A stretch of 64,000 nt of DNA from Rhodeus uyekii (GCA_037043235.1 JAWRVZ010000030.1:4808501-4872500), one strand, 5' to 3'; shown: positions 53,801 through 63,822, counted from the first letter of the stretch. Notes: generated from the letters alone by a model not told the origin. Numbers and translations are program-made.

Positions 53801-56800
53801 TATTTCAAATTAGAGCTTTGAGCAGTACAGATCGTGTTACTATAAATTACAGCAACACCACCTCCTTTACCTTTCTCCTCTATTGGAGTTACACAACATT
53901 TATCAGGACCCACTCATTCTCGTAATCATACTTTAGATCTAATATTGTCATATATGATGTTTTATTAACAAAGTTCGGGAGGAGCACGTTCAAATGATTA
54001 ACACAATCAACACATCATCATCAATTACACCTCATCCTATCAGCAGGAGAGGAAGCATGTATTTATAGACATGTTTGACTCACCTACAGCTCTTTGACAT
54101 TTTTCGGCAGCTCGACAGATGGATTAGCTTGTTAGATGGATTCTCTACGAAAGCCTCCGGACCCAGTAGCGATCCTCATCCGCTTAACACCATGCTAACT
54201 ATATTATATCACCCTCAGCAATACATCACGGGTGCCAGACCAAACAAACGGGTCCTAAGCAACAACAAGCAAACGCACAGTAAGACTTGAGGCCTGTTCT
54301 CGCCACCAAGCAAACATCCGTATCCAGCAGCTCTAAATCGGCTTTAATCGCTCTTGCCATTGAGAAAGGATAATAAAGCTGGTTGAGCTGCAAGCTCGAC
54401 TCTCAGGCAATGCCGCTTTCTTCCTGCTAGCCAGGCCGCCTCCGCCGCGAGCCTCAGCAGACCGCGCTGCAGTTTCAGATCACACTCTCTCTGTCCGTCA
54501 GCTCACACAAACAAGAGCAGCTGTAATCCTTCCCGGCGCTTTTATTTCTGCATCGCTAAATCACGAGCAGTTGTGCCATCTCAATACTACTGTTCCGGGG
54601 AACCCACGTCTGAGATGTGATTGTTTTAAAGTAACGCGCTGCTTCCTCGCAACTCAAGCAGTAGCGCGTACCGAAGTCAGATCGCGCGCAGTACTGTCCA
54701 ATCGCACGCGCCGCTTCAGATCGCGCTCATTACAGTCGATCGCGTGGTCAGCCGCCCACACAAGAATCAAGTACTTATTGCCAACGCTGCCTTGTTGTTT
54801 CAACTTAATTGGCTATTAAGTGGACTCGCTGGAAAGAAACCATATGCACTTCCTATTTCAAAGTAATTCTTTGCCTTCACTGTTTCAATCCTTTAAGTCC
54901 ATGATAAGCTTTATAAGTCTATGATATTTGGATGAACCCCTGCTCAGGGTTTATTCAAAGCCAATAAGTTTGTTAACTTTCATAAACTTTGATATTTCGA
55001 TTTCCAACAGGTAAGTCTGTTTTGAAATTAAATATGCAACATGCATCTGATATAAATTCAACTGTAAATTTTATAATTGAAAGGTTTTACTTATGGAAAT
55101 CAATGTTTTTTACAAACCATATTGATTTTGTTGTTTCTTGTGTGTATTTAGACGTCTGTAACCAAAATAATTCAAGAGATTGAAACACTAAACAGCAACA
55201 AGCTTTGAGCGCTTTCTCTGGCTCAGTGCCAGCCAATGTGTTCAAATTTAGCAGGCGATCATGTGATGCCCCGCCTTTCGCCAACTCTACCTTCAAAATG
55301 CCTCAAACATACGTTCCTTAAATCTTCATATCTCTCCCTTGCAAAACCAGATCTCCAAGCGTTAAGACGCAGCAGCACACTGCAGTTTTCCAGCACTGCA
55401 CCTCACATGCCAGCATCTAGCGACAAACGCCGCCCTTTAAGTGCGAGCTTGCCTCCGCCAGCGGTGCAGGCTTAGCAACGGCAGCACGTACCTAACCTTT
55501 CCCCTACGTTTGGCCTGCAGCCCGGCCTTCCGATTGTAGCGTGAGGCTGCCTCCGCTGGCGGCACAGGCCCAGACACCGTCTTATCTTCCCTTTCTACCC
55601 TTTCTGTCTCTCTCCGGGCTCCAAGTGTCAACCCAAGCGTGAGGCCTCCTCCGCAAGTGGCTTCGCCCCTGGCCTTTTCCCACCTAATTCTCTCCACCAT
55701 GCTAATTCTCCTTTCATCCTGTTCTCTGCTATGCCATTCCACAAACACTGCTGCTTGGAACCACCTCTGTCGCCAACAACAGTTGAACACAAATCCCAAC
55801 TGAAGTTAAGGCTGCTGCCACCAGAGGTGGACCTATTCCCAACCAGTATATCAATATTCAGAGTTGATATTTATCGACGCTAAATGTCCATTCTTCAAGC
55901 TTTTCGCTTTACACCACTCCCTTGGAAGATTACATGTGGAGTGGAAAAGTTCAAGACTTTCCACTCCACAAGTGGTCTGCTCCACATGGTCTCTACCCAC
56001 TACCACCGACTCGTATTGCATTCCAATAACACCAAGAACTTCCAAGCCAGCTTCACCATGGGTTACCTAGGTGAAATCTACTTCTCACTGCCGAAACCTA
56101 ATCCTCTGCTCATCAAAGGTATATCAAGAATGCAACCCACCAGCTCAGACACCAGACAACCAATTATGTTGGAAATCCGTATCCCTACTCTCCGCCAAGG
56201 ATTCCACCCAAATGTTGTCCGACCACTCAACGCCATGGTCGAGCCATATAGATTCCAGTTCCTCTGATTCCATCACATCCAACCTTAATCCAAATCCATC
56301 CATATTCTGACTCGTCAGCGCTGCACAACGAAAGTAAGAGAGACCAAACCATAAGGCTTTTTCTTACTCCAACAGCAACAATCCTTCGTAGCCAACCTTC
56401 ATTTAAGAGATCAGGCCAAACTCCCATCCGACCCACATTTCACAGAAGACTTAAATCACCCCACCACATGTTGTGTCCCAAAACCAGCAGATCCAAGCAC
56501 TGGGCCGCAGGTCATCGGAAGCTTTCAGGAGTTACATTCGATCAAATCAGTCTCTCCAGAAATGGCTTTCACCGCCACAAGAGACAACAGAAGTCGAGGA
56601 AATAGACAATCTCCATTCTCCAACACGCGATTAGTTCAGAGGAAGTTCTCCATTTCCGCAGTAGTGATGCACCTCCACACTCTCGCATGAGCTCAGTTCA
56701 AATGGAAATTATTCCTCTGCCGCCTCCATTGCCGCAGCAATGATGTTCCCCCACACTCCTACAGGAGTCAGCCAAGGGGGAATTTTCCCACTGCCGCAGC

Positions 56801-57429
56801 AGTGAAGCCATGTTCATACTGGCTTTTGGTTTCCTCAGATGCTCATAACTCACCATCACATCCACTCAGCCTACTTTCATTTCAGAAACTCGCAGGCTAA
56901 ACTCCCATCCTTCCCACTCTCTATAGACGATTCCACCCCATTACAAGTTCCGGTTCCAAACTTCTTAAAGCTACGCTACCCCAAACCGGATTCCCAACAG
57001 ACCATTCATCCAGCCATTCATTTCGCATAGGTGCAGCAACCACGGCTGCGCAAAGGCCTTTCCCAACAGTAAATACAAGCATTGCGCCGCTGGTCTCCAG
57101 AAGCTTTCAAGAGCCACATCAGACCAAACAGATCGCACATCAAACAAGGTCTTCTGTTAAGCATCAGCTCCTCCCCACTTATAACTTCATGGCCACTGCT
57201 TTCCATTGCCGCAGCACTGACACTCCCGCAGGAGCCAGGTCTCTCAATCCTCCACTGCCACAGCAGCAATGCTCAGCCAGTTCTCTCTAATTATCCACTG
57301 CCGCAGAAGTGACACTCCCGCTGGAGTCAGCCAAGGGGAAATTTTCGGTTTCCTCAGATGCTCATAACATACCCATTCCTAACCCTCTCCCTTACGTCTG
57401 GCCTGCCCTTACGGCTTCTTTCTAACTTC

Positions 57430-57560
57430 CACTGCCGCAGCAGTGACGCACCCGCAGGAGCAAGCTCTCTCTAACTTCCACTGCCGCAGCAGTGACGCTC
57501 CCGCAGGAGCAAGCTCTCTCTAACTTCCACTGCCGCAGTAGTGACGCTTCCGCAGGAGTC
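57430..57560. repeat. 49-bp tandem repeat array 1
   Basis: Almost three units of a 49-bp repeat containing CACTGCCGCAGCAGTG and GCTCCCGCAGGAGC, two adjacent hairpins with CGCA loops. It is copied 336 bp downstream as array 2. Confidence 0.92.
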
Positions 57561-57765
57561 CAGTTACAGGGTTGATGTGCTTTCATACTCCCAAGGGAGC
57601 CAATCTTTCAAATCAGTTTCCACCACCGTGGCAGCGACGTACCTCTTTGGTCCTGCGGCAGCCCAGAGGGGTTTTTCGCTGCAATTTCCTCAGATGCTCA
57701 TAACATACCCATTCCTAACCCTCTCCCTTATGTCTGGCCTGCCCTTACGGCTTCTTTCTAACTTC

Positions 57766-57895
57766 CACTGCCGCAGCAGTGACGCACCCGCAGGAGCAAG
57801 CTCTCTCTAACTTCCACTGCCGCAGCAGTGACGCTCCCGCAGGAGCAAGCTCTCTCTAACTTCCACTGCCGCAGCAGTGACGCTTCCGCAGGAGT
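57766..57895. repeat. 49-bp tandem repeat array 2
   Basis: Almost three units, part of a ~336-bp duplicated block (57350-57685 and 57686-58021) that also includes cctcagatgctcataacata and gtttccaccaccg. Confidence 0.92.
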
Positions 57896-58260
57896 CCAGT
57901 TACAGGGTTGATGTGCTTTCATACTCCCAAGGGAGCCAATCTTTCAAATCAGTTTCCACCACCGCGGCAGCGACGTACCTCTTTGGTCCTGCGGCAGCCC
58001 AGAGGGGTTTTTCGCTGCAATTTCCTCAGATGCTCATAACATACCCATTCCTAACCCTCTCCCTTACGTCTGGCCTGCCCTTATGGCTTCTTTCCTCCCA
58101 ATGTCCTTTCCCAAACCTTCCCTCTTTCTAATCCTTCCGTTCCCCCCCAAGCCCCAGGGGCCGACCTAAGCGTGAGGCTGCTCCGCACGAGGCCCCGGCT
58201 TCTTTTTCTCCTAATTTCCTTTCCCAAACTAAATCTTCCTTCACCCCTTCCCAAACTATC

Positions 58261-58553
58261 CACTGCCGCAGCAGTGACGCTCCCGCAGGAGCAAGCTCTC
58301 TCTAACTTCCACTGCCGCAGCAGTGACGCTCCCGCAGGAGCAAGCTCTCTCTAACTTCCACTGCCGCAGCAGTGACGCTCCCGCAGGAGCAAGCTCTCTC
58401 TAACTTCCACTGCCGCAGCAGTGACGCTCCCGCAGGAGCAAGCTCTCTCTAATCTTCCACTGCCGCAGCAGTGACGATCCCGCAGGAGCAAGCTCTCTCT
58501 AATCTTCCACTGCCGCAGCAGTGACGCTCCCGCAGGAGCAAGCTCTCTCTAAC
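58261..58553. repeat. 49-bp tandem repeat array 3
   Basis: Six nearly identical units (CACTGCCGCAGCAGTG, AC, GCTCCCGCAGGAGC, aagctctctctaacttc). Two units have an extra T in the spacer (taatcttcc). High identity implies recent amplification. Confidence 0.95.
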
Positions 58554-59430
58554 TGGGGGGACTGCTCCAGGTTCGGGCTAAATACTGAGCTCGGAGCCCT
58601 CTCCTCGGACAGCACGCCAAATATGCTTACCATTTATTGCTCCTGAATCATTTGTAAGTGTGAACTCGTGAAGGGATCAATGTTGATACTGTTCAAATTC
58701 TGCAGCAGAGCGATGACATCTCAGATCATTACTTAGTTGCGTGTAGATTACCTTTAGCCAAAGTCGAAAAACAAACTCCCTGTTATAAATATAGTAGAAC
58801 TATCACCCCTAACACAAAAGATAATAATAATAATCTTCCTGATCAGTTTCATCTACTTAACATCCCAGATTGCCTAGAAGAACTTGATGTTGCAACAGAA
58901 AATATTCACTCTCTCTTTTCCAGCACTTTAGACACTGTTGCTCCGTTGTGCTTAAAGAAGATTAAAGAAAATAGTATATATATAATAAATATAAAATGTA
59001 TTTTGTTAAAAATGTGCAAATCTGTACAAAAAAACCTCACAATTAAAGTTGAAATGTTATATTGTTCAGGTTCTTGACCTAGAAATGTAAAACTAAGCAC
59101 ATTTCATGGAAAGACAGCTCTATTGCATTCAGAAAGGCCTTAAAATCAGCTAGATCTGCTTACTTTTCTACCCTCTTAGAGTAAAACAAATACAACCCTA
59201 GGTATTTATTTAATACAGTGACTAAACTAACAAGAAATAAAGCCTCAACCCCAGATGCTTTAAAACAGCACAGCAGTAATGACTTCATGGACTTCTTTAC
59301 TTGCAAAATTCATAATATTAGAGAGACAATTATAACCATACAACTGTCTACTACAATATCACAAAATACAGTGAATTTTAGTGTCCCTTAAGAAAAATTC
59401 CACTCCTTCATTGCTATTGGGGAGGAAGAA

Positions 59431-59767
59431 TTGTCTAAACTCGTTAAATCATCAAAATCAACAACATGTATGCTAGACCCAATACCAACTAAGCTACTGA
59501 AAGAGATGCTTCCAGAAATCATAGATCCTCTTCTTAATATTGTTAATTCATCTTTTTCATTAGGATACGTACCAAAAACCTTTAAACTAGCCGTAATTAA
59601 ACCGCTTATTAAAAAAACACAACTTGATCCTACAGAATTAGTTAATTACAGGCCAATATCGAATCTACCTTTTTTGTCAAAAATTCTAGAAAAGGCAATA
59701 TCTTCACAACTATGTTCCTTTCTAGAAAGAAACAGCATCTACGAGGATTTCCAGTCAGTATTTAGAC
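59431..59767 (+). pseudogene. LINE reverse transcriptase, broken by hAT
   Basis: Reads STTCMLDPIPTKLLKEMLPE, KLAVIKPLIKK and NYRPISNLPFLSKILEKAIS, RT N-terminal motifs. The frame runs into the hAT copy at 59768 and resumes in LINE sequence at 60807 (STETALSIVTNYL, LLSSDRGC). Catalytic palm motifs are missing: the LINE 3' tail follows soon after. Confidence 0.85.
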
Positions 59768-60798
59768 CAGGGGTGTCAAACGTACGGCCCGCGGGCCGGA
59801 TCCAGCCCGCAAGGGGGTTCAGTCCGGCCCGGGAGATAAATCTGCAATATGGAAAAAAATATTTTCATTTTCGGCGGAACTAACAGCAGATGGCAGCACT
59901 GAGCTTCAGGATCTGAGTGCCGTTTAGTTCCGTCAGTTTACGCGCTTTCCTGTTGGCCCTGGCAACATCGTCGTCAAAATTTCTTTGTCAAAAAAAGAGA
60001 AAAGTGGACACAAAGTGTCGGATTTTTCAAGGAAAATTGACCTCTTCCTATCCACGGAGGTGACTGGGAAACTGAGAATACAGAAGGTAAATGAAATGTT
60101 GGTGGGTCTGAGGAAAAAGCGATATGTTTTCACCCGAAGCTGAGAATTCAGTGAGGCTGCAGTGAAAGCCAGTTACGTGCTGCAAGCTTTCATCCTGACG
60201 TGAGGCAGTACAAACACATGATTTCAGAGTTGCTGAGGGAGTTTGAGAAACGATTTCAGGTCTTTAGAAAATTGCAGCTTTCAAATTGCAAATTTTACAA
60301 AAAAAATATTTTTTAAAACAGCTGCCACTTAAAATTTTAAGTGTGTGAAGTCAATTCGTTCAATGTGTTCAGAATCAATGTGTTCAGAATCAATGTGTTC
60401 AGAGTTGGAAAATTTATTTTAAATAATTGATATTTGATTTATGTTAACATGCAGGACAGTGTTTTTAAGTTAAATTAGACTAAATGCTTTGCATCATTGT
60501 AAAATAACTGACAATGTTTTTATGCATAATGCACTTAAATAAATGTTAAACTGAGTAATGGTGTTTTTGAAATTGCACATACTACGTAGGTTGTTCATAA
60601 CATATTTTGTAAAAGGACCATTCATTTAATTTAAAGATTTATATAATTTAATATAATTTCTAATATAATGCACTAATACAAAAAAGTAGACTTATTGTTA
60701 GTTCTATGTAATTTTGCTATGAGTTCATAGGTCTGGCCCCCTTTACATCAGATTAAGCAGTATGCGGCCCCCCGACCAAAATGAGTTTGACACCCCTG
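59768..60798. mobile_element. hAT-type non-autonomous element, copy 3
   Basis: CAGGGGTGTCAAACGTACGG at the left, GAGTTTGACACCCCTG at the right, with an exact 8-bp target duplication atttagac (59760-59767, 60799-60806). The interior differs from copies 1 and 2 and has a 16-17-bp triplicate (tcaatgtgttcagaa, about 60356-60395). Confidence 0.93.
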
Positions 60799-61366
60799 AT
60801 TTAGACCATATCATAGTACTGAGACTGCTCTCAGTATAGTTACAAATTATTTGCTTTTATCATCCGATCGTGGTTGTATCTCTTGTATCTCTTGTCGGAG
60901 ACCGTGACTAAACCCTCCTCTGTATAGATCATGAACCCATCTCCAATCGGACCAAATTAGTCGTAATAATAGACTAGAATTATCAATAATTAATTAAACT
61001 ACCAATCAATCAAATCATTCAATAATCAAAACTTAACACTTAATATTCATCAATTGTATTAATTTGCCTGCTCTTTTAAGGCTGCTGTTCAGCCAAACAA
61101 ACTTTGTTTATAATGTTTTCATGTGACCACTGTAAAGCTGCTTTGAAACAATCTGTATTGTAAAAAGCGCTATATGAGTAAAAGTGACTTGACTTAGACA
61201 TCCAGCCATTGAGTGAGGATAATCTGCTAAGCATCTCATCACTCCTGCGCATAGGAAGAGGGCCAGAGCAAATTACAGTGCCTGACATCGTACTTGTGAG
61301 TTCACACACCTCTTTAATATTAGTTTTAACAACTAATTAACAACACAAAATTCAATGCTGTAAAAA

Positions 61367-61372
61367 TTTATT
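61367..61372 (-). terminator. polyadenylation signal of the lectin gene
   Basis: TTTATT on the plus strand is AATAAA on the minus strand, about 200 bp after the stop codon. The gap 61198-61570 is otherwise non-coding 3' UTR or intergenic. Confidence 0.55.
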
Positions 61373-61570
61373 CATGTATAAAGAAAAGGAACAAAGATGG
61401 ATTCAAACACAATCAAACTGGCTTAAGATTCAGGTGCATTTTAAAAACCTGAATGTTTACTGAAACCTATCTTTTGTCTTAAGGATAAAATGTGTATAGG
61501 TAAACTAAAAACAGTTTGGTATTTTGCTTATTGGATCAGCAGACTGTGGTGTAACATCATCTTGTTCCAC

Positions 61571-61575
61571 TCAAT
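61571..61575 (-). CDS. F-type lectin exon 7: final codon and stop
   Basis: Acceptor ttgccag|at; completes GAT (Asp) and is followed by TGA (61573-61571). Domain 2 is already complete, so a stop straight after the splice is plausible. The least certain exon. Confidence 0.6.
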
Positions 61576-63822
61576 CTGGCAATGAAATCAGAAAAAAAAT
61601 TACTCAATATACACATAGTATAAACAATACATATAGTGCAAATGTCTCTCTTTGTATTGCTCACCTGCAAACACCTCAACCTCACACATTGTGAGAGACT
61701 CGCTGTTCCCAGGTATAAAAATGTTGACATATCGCCCATTAATAGGTTCAAACACAAATGTTTTTCTTTCTCCAAGTGAGATGGTTTCAACAGTTGCAGC
61801 CCTGTGAAGACACATCATAACAGAGAAATGGAGAGGGGCGTATCAAAATGGCATAAAGCTTATTCAATTTATTCATTTAAAAGATTTTTATTAAAGTAAT
61901 TTTTTTATTTAATCATTTTCTAATGTATCAAAAGAGACACAATACTTACAGCGTATTATTGTTGCCATTATTTTGCAGGCTGTTGCCGATACGGATCTGA
62001 GCACCATTTATTCTCTCTGCACAACAATCTCCACGATTAGTGATGCTAACCCTGACTATCTTGTAGGCATCCAACAGGTCAACTCTCCACCAGGGGTTCT
62101 GGTCCACATTAGTCGCACTACATGACCCAAGATTGAAAACTGAATTCCTGTTGCCATCGACAGCATTTTGAGCTCCTGATGGTATTAAAGGGTATGTGGA
62201 AGACTGGACAGCTTTGCCACCAAGAGCAAGATTCCCTGTTTTACGATAAACAATAAACCACTTATTTTTCATTTCAATGTGCTAAAGGTTTAATATAAAG
62301 ACCACAATAATGATTTATTTTGTGATAACTGTCTCAATGTGCCTTATTGGTTACCAAACGTTCAGTAAGAATATTGTAAATGTGTTAGTGACAACAACAT
62401 TCTAATGAATAAAGAACACTTACTTGGAACAAACGTGTACAATGGTGTTTTCTCATCTGTTAATAAAATAACAGCAGTTATACATACATTAATAAATATA
62501 TAAACAATTGTGTCCTCTCTCTGTCTTTCTCTTACCTCCAAACACCTTGACCTCACACAGAGTAAGGATTTGACCACCTTTCCCAGGTAGAACAATGTTG
62601 ACATATCGGCCATTAATATGATCAAATGAAAATGTTTGGTTGCCACTAAAACCAGTGAGAATAGTTGCAGCCCTGAAAATACATAAAGAGCAGTGTTAAA
62701 TTAAAAAGCAGAGGTCTCGCAGCACTATGCACACCTTTATCAAGTTCAAATGGTTTTGTATGGCACTCTTCACAATACAAATTATTGTTCATGTTTTATA
62801 TTGCATTGCTATAAGAAACAATTGTCCAAACATACAAATGTCTAATCAAAATCTTAATAAAATAAGTTTAATTAAAGTACATCTCCATGGCTGTGGCTGA
62901 GTGGTTGGTTTGTGAATGAAGTGCAAAAAGTTTTTTGAAACAGATGGAATTACTGAAGGAATAGCTGAGCTGAGACATTTCTTACAGCTTATTGTTGTTT
63001 CCGTTGTTGTCCAGACTTTTACCGATACGAATCTGAGCTCCTTTAAGCCGATCTTTGCAACAGTCTCCACGATTAGTGATGGTAACATTGCTTATACTGT
63101 AGACATTTCCAAGGTCAACTCTCCACCATGGATTAAACTCAGCATTAGTCATAGTGCATGAGTTCTTGTTGAAATCTGAGTTTGTGTTTCCATCTACTGC
63201 ATGACCAGCATCACCCTGTGTGTTGCCTAAGGAGGACTGCACAGCCAAGGCATTAAGAGCAAGATTCCCTGTTCAAGATGACATGAAAACAAATAAAGGA
63301 TAAGACAGGTTCAAAGTGTGGCAAGTAGGACAGGGCAGAGAGTCGTGGGAATGGAATTAATGAGCGTCAACTGAAACCACACCAGCCCCGAGTCTCATGG
63401 AGGAGAGAATGACCAGGCCTGGATTTTAAATTTTTGTTTATGTTAACGCAAGGGAAATTCGCAGTCCAACTTAACGCAATCTATCAACGCTCGAGCCGGA
63501 GGGTTTTGTCGGCGGATGGACTATCTTGCTGGGTTGTGGAGGGGCGGCTGCTGTCCGAGAAGGAGGAGGGAACCGGCAAACTTTTAAACAAACTTTAATA
63601 ATAAAAAGAAACAATCAATAAACGACAGACGACTGCTGCATTCGCAATCGCGCCACCAGCCTCATTCCGTTCCCACTGCTCTCGGCCCCACCCTGCTTGC
63701 CACACAAAGCAACACAAATAAATAAATCACAAGCTTTCATTTTCCATATTTCACTTACCTTTGGAATCAGAGATGCACAGTCCAATAAAAAGTGTTAGAA
63801 AAAAGAACCCACTTATGGCCAT
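61571..63822 (-). CDS. Secreted tandem F-type lectin (fucolectin-like), 7 coding exons
   Basis: Predicted 314-residue secreted protein. Signal peptide 1-~20 (MAISGFFFLTLFIGLCISDS), F-type lectin (FTP) domain 1 at ~22-161, short linker, domain 2 at ~173-313. Each domain has NPWWRVDL, TNRGDCC, GAQIRIG, NNGNNN, INGRYVNI and a C-terminal CEV.VF strand. Family members bind fucosylated glycans in innate immunity. The R-x-D-x4-R part of the motif HX26RXDX4R/K is intact (R88/R95, R240/R247), but the His position is M61 and A213, so binding may be altered. Exons: 63759-63822, 62986-63268, 62536-62672, 62424-62456, 61950-62235, 61665-61801, 61571-61575. All phases agree. Confidence 0.88.
61665..61801 (-). 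CDS. F-type lectin exon 6: domain 2, C-terminal half
   Basis: Encodes AATVETISLGERKTFVFEPI, NGRYVNIFIPGNSES and MCEVEVFA. Same 137-nt length as exon 3, as expected from domain duplication. Acceptor cacag|gg, donor tgcag|gtgagc. Confidence 0.9.
61950..62235 (-). CDS. F-type lectin exon 5: domain 2, sugar-site half
   Basis: Encodes NLALGGKAVQSSTYPLIPSG, AVDGNRN, NPWWRVDLLDAYKIVRVSIT and NRGDCCAERINGAQIRIG. Acceptor aaacag|gg, donor acgct|gtaagt. The position 27 before Arg240 is Ala (62114-62116). Confidence 0.9.
62424..62456 (-). CDS. F-type lectin exon 4: 33-bp linker exon
   Basis: Micro-exon between ttaacag|atg and ttccaa|gtaagt, encoding DEKTPLYTFVP. In-frame (phase 1 to 1), so skipping it would keep the frame and join the domains directly. 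Confidence 0.75.
62536..62672 (-). CDS. F-type lectin exon 3: domain 1, C-terminal half
   Basis: Encodes AATILTGFSGNQTFSFDHIN, GRYVNIVLPGKGG and LCEVKVFG. Acceptor tttcag|gg, donor ttggag|gtaaga. Phase 2 to 1. NQT is a possible N-glycosylation site. Confidence 0.9.
62986..63268 (-). CDS. F-type lectin exon 2: domain 1, sugar-site half
   Basis: Encodes NLALNALAVQSSLGNTQGD, HAVDGNTN, NPWWRVDLGNVYSISNVTIT and NRGDCCKDRLKGAQIRIG. Acceptor gaacag|gg, donor aagct|gtaaga. Phase 1 to 2. The residue 27 before Arg88 is Met (63150-63152), not His. Confidence 0.9.
63317..63704. mobile_element. Solo LTR 3 in lectin intron 1, 388 bp
   Basis: TGTGGCAAGTAGG...CCCTGCTTGCCACA with an exact 5-bp target duplication caaag (63312-63316, 63705-63709). 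GC-rich compared with the intron. A different family from solo LTRs 1 and 2. No internal region. Confidence 0.88.
63759..63822 (-). CDS. F-type lectin exon 1: start codon and signal peptide
   Basis: ATG at 63822-63820. Hydrophobic core GFFFLTLFIGLC. Donor tccaaag|gtaagt. An acceptor-like tatttcag sits 1 nt before the ATG, implying a 5' UTR exon upstream. Confidence 0.87.

Larger units (their letters stand above)
51399..53881 (-). mobile_element. Inverted 5' segment of a LINE, interrupted twice
   Basis: Read on the minus strand from 53881: GKGGGVAVIYSN (endonuclease start), then a pogo copy, then DFIKEFADFLSELV and VIIVGDFNIHVDN (catalytic D-x-N), then a solo LTR, then QDPLILVI and sequence ending at 51399. 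Removing the solo LTR and one 5-bp duplication restores continuity. The sense half of the same LINE type starts at 53882. Confidence 0.8.
53958..58677. mobile_element. 4.7-kb repeat-rich insert of unknown type
   Basis: LINE sequence is continuous across it, so it is an insertion. Left end tgttttattaacaaagttcg, right end gtgtgaactcgtgaaggga; no clear terminal repeats or target duplication. The content is GC-rich: an open frame at 55884-56267 (127 codons, no recognised domain), degenerate then regular 49-bp hairpin repeats, and a 336-bp duplication. It could be a non-autonomous DIRS-like retroelement, but this is only a guess. Confidence 0.5.
53882..61197 (+). mobile_element. Sense 3' segment of the LINE, with two large insertions
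   Basis: Starts ctattggagttacacaacat (overlapping about 140 bp of the inverted segment), is broken at 53957 by a 4.7-kb insert, resumes at about 58678 (tcaatgttgatactgttcaa), encodes RT from 59431, is broken by a hAT copy (59768-60798) and ends with the LINE 3' tail gctttgaaacaatctgtatt, agcgctatatgagtaaaagt, gacttgacttag at about 61197. Confidence 0.82.

Noticed and set aside
55884..56267. 127-codon frame as a host gene
   Set aside because: It lies inside an insertion that splits a LINE, with no homology recognised; more likely part of the mobile insert.
57541..58131. Two nearly identical open frames of 84-89 codons
   Set aside because: They are the two copies of the 336-bp duplicated repeat block, not paralogous genes.
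57430..58553. CRISPR-like array of regularly spaced repeats
   Set aside because: The 49-bp units are directly tandem with no variable spacers, and the genome is eukaryotic. It is a satellite-type array.
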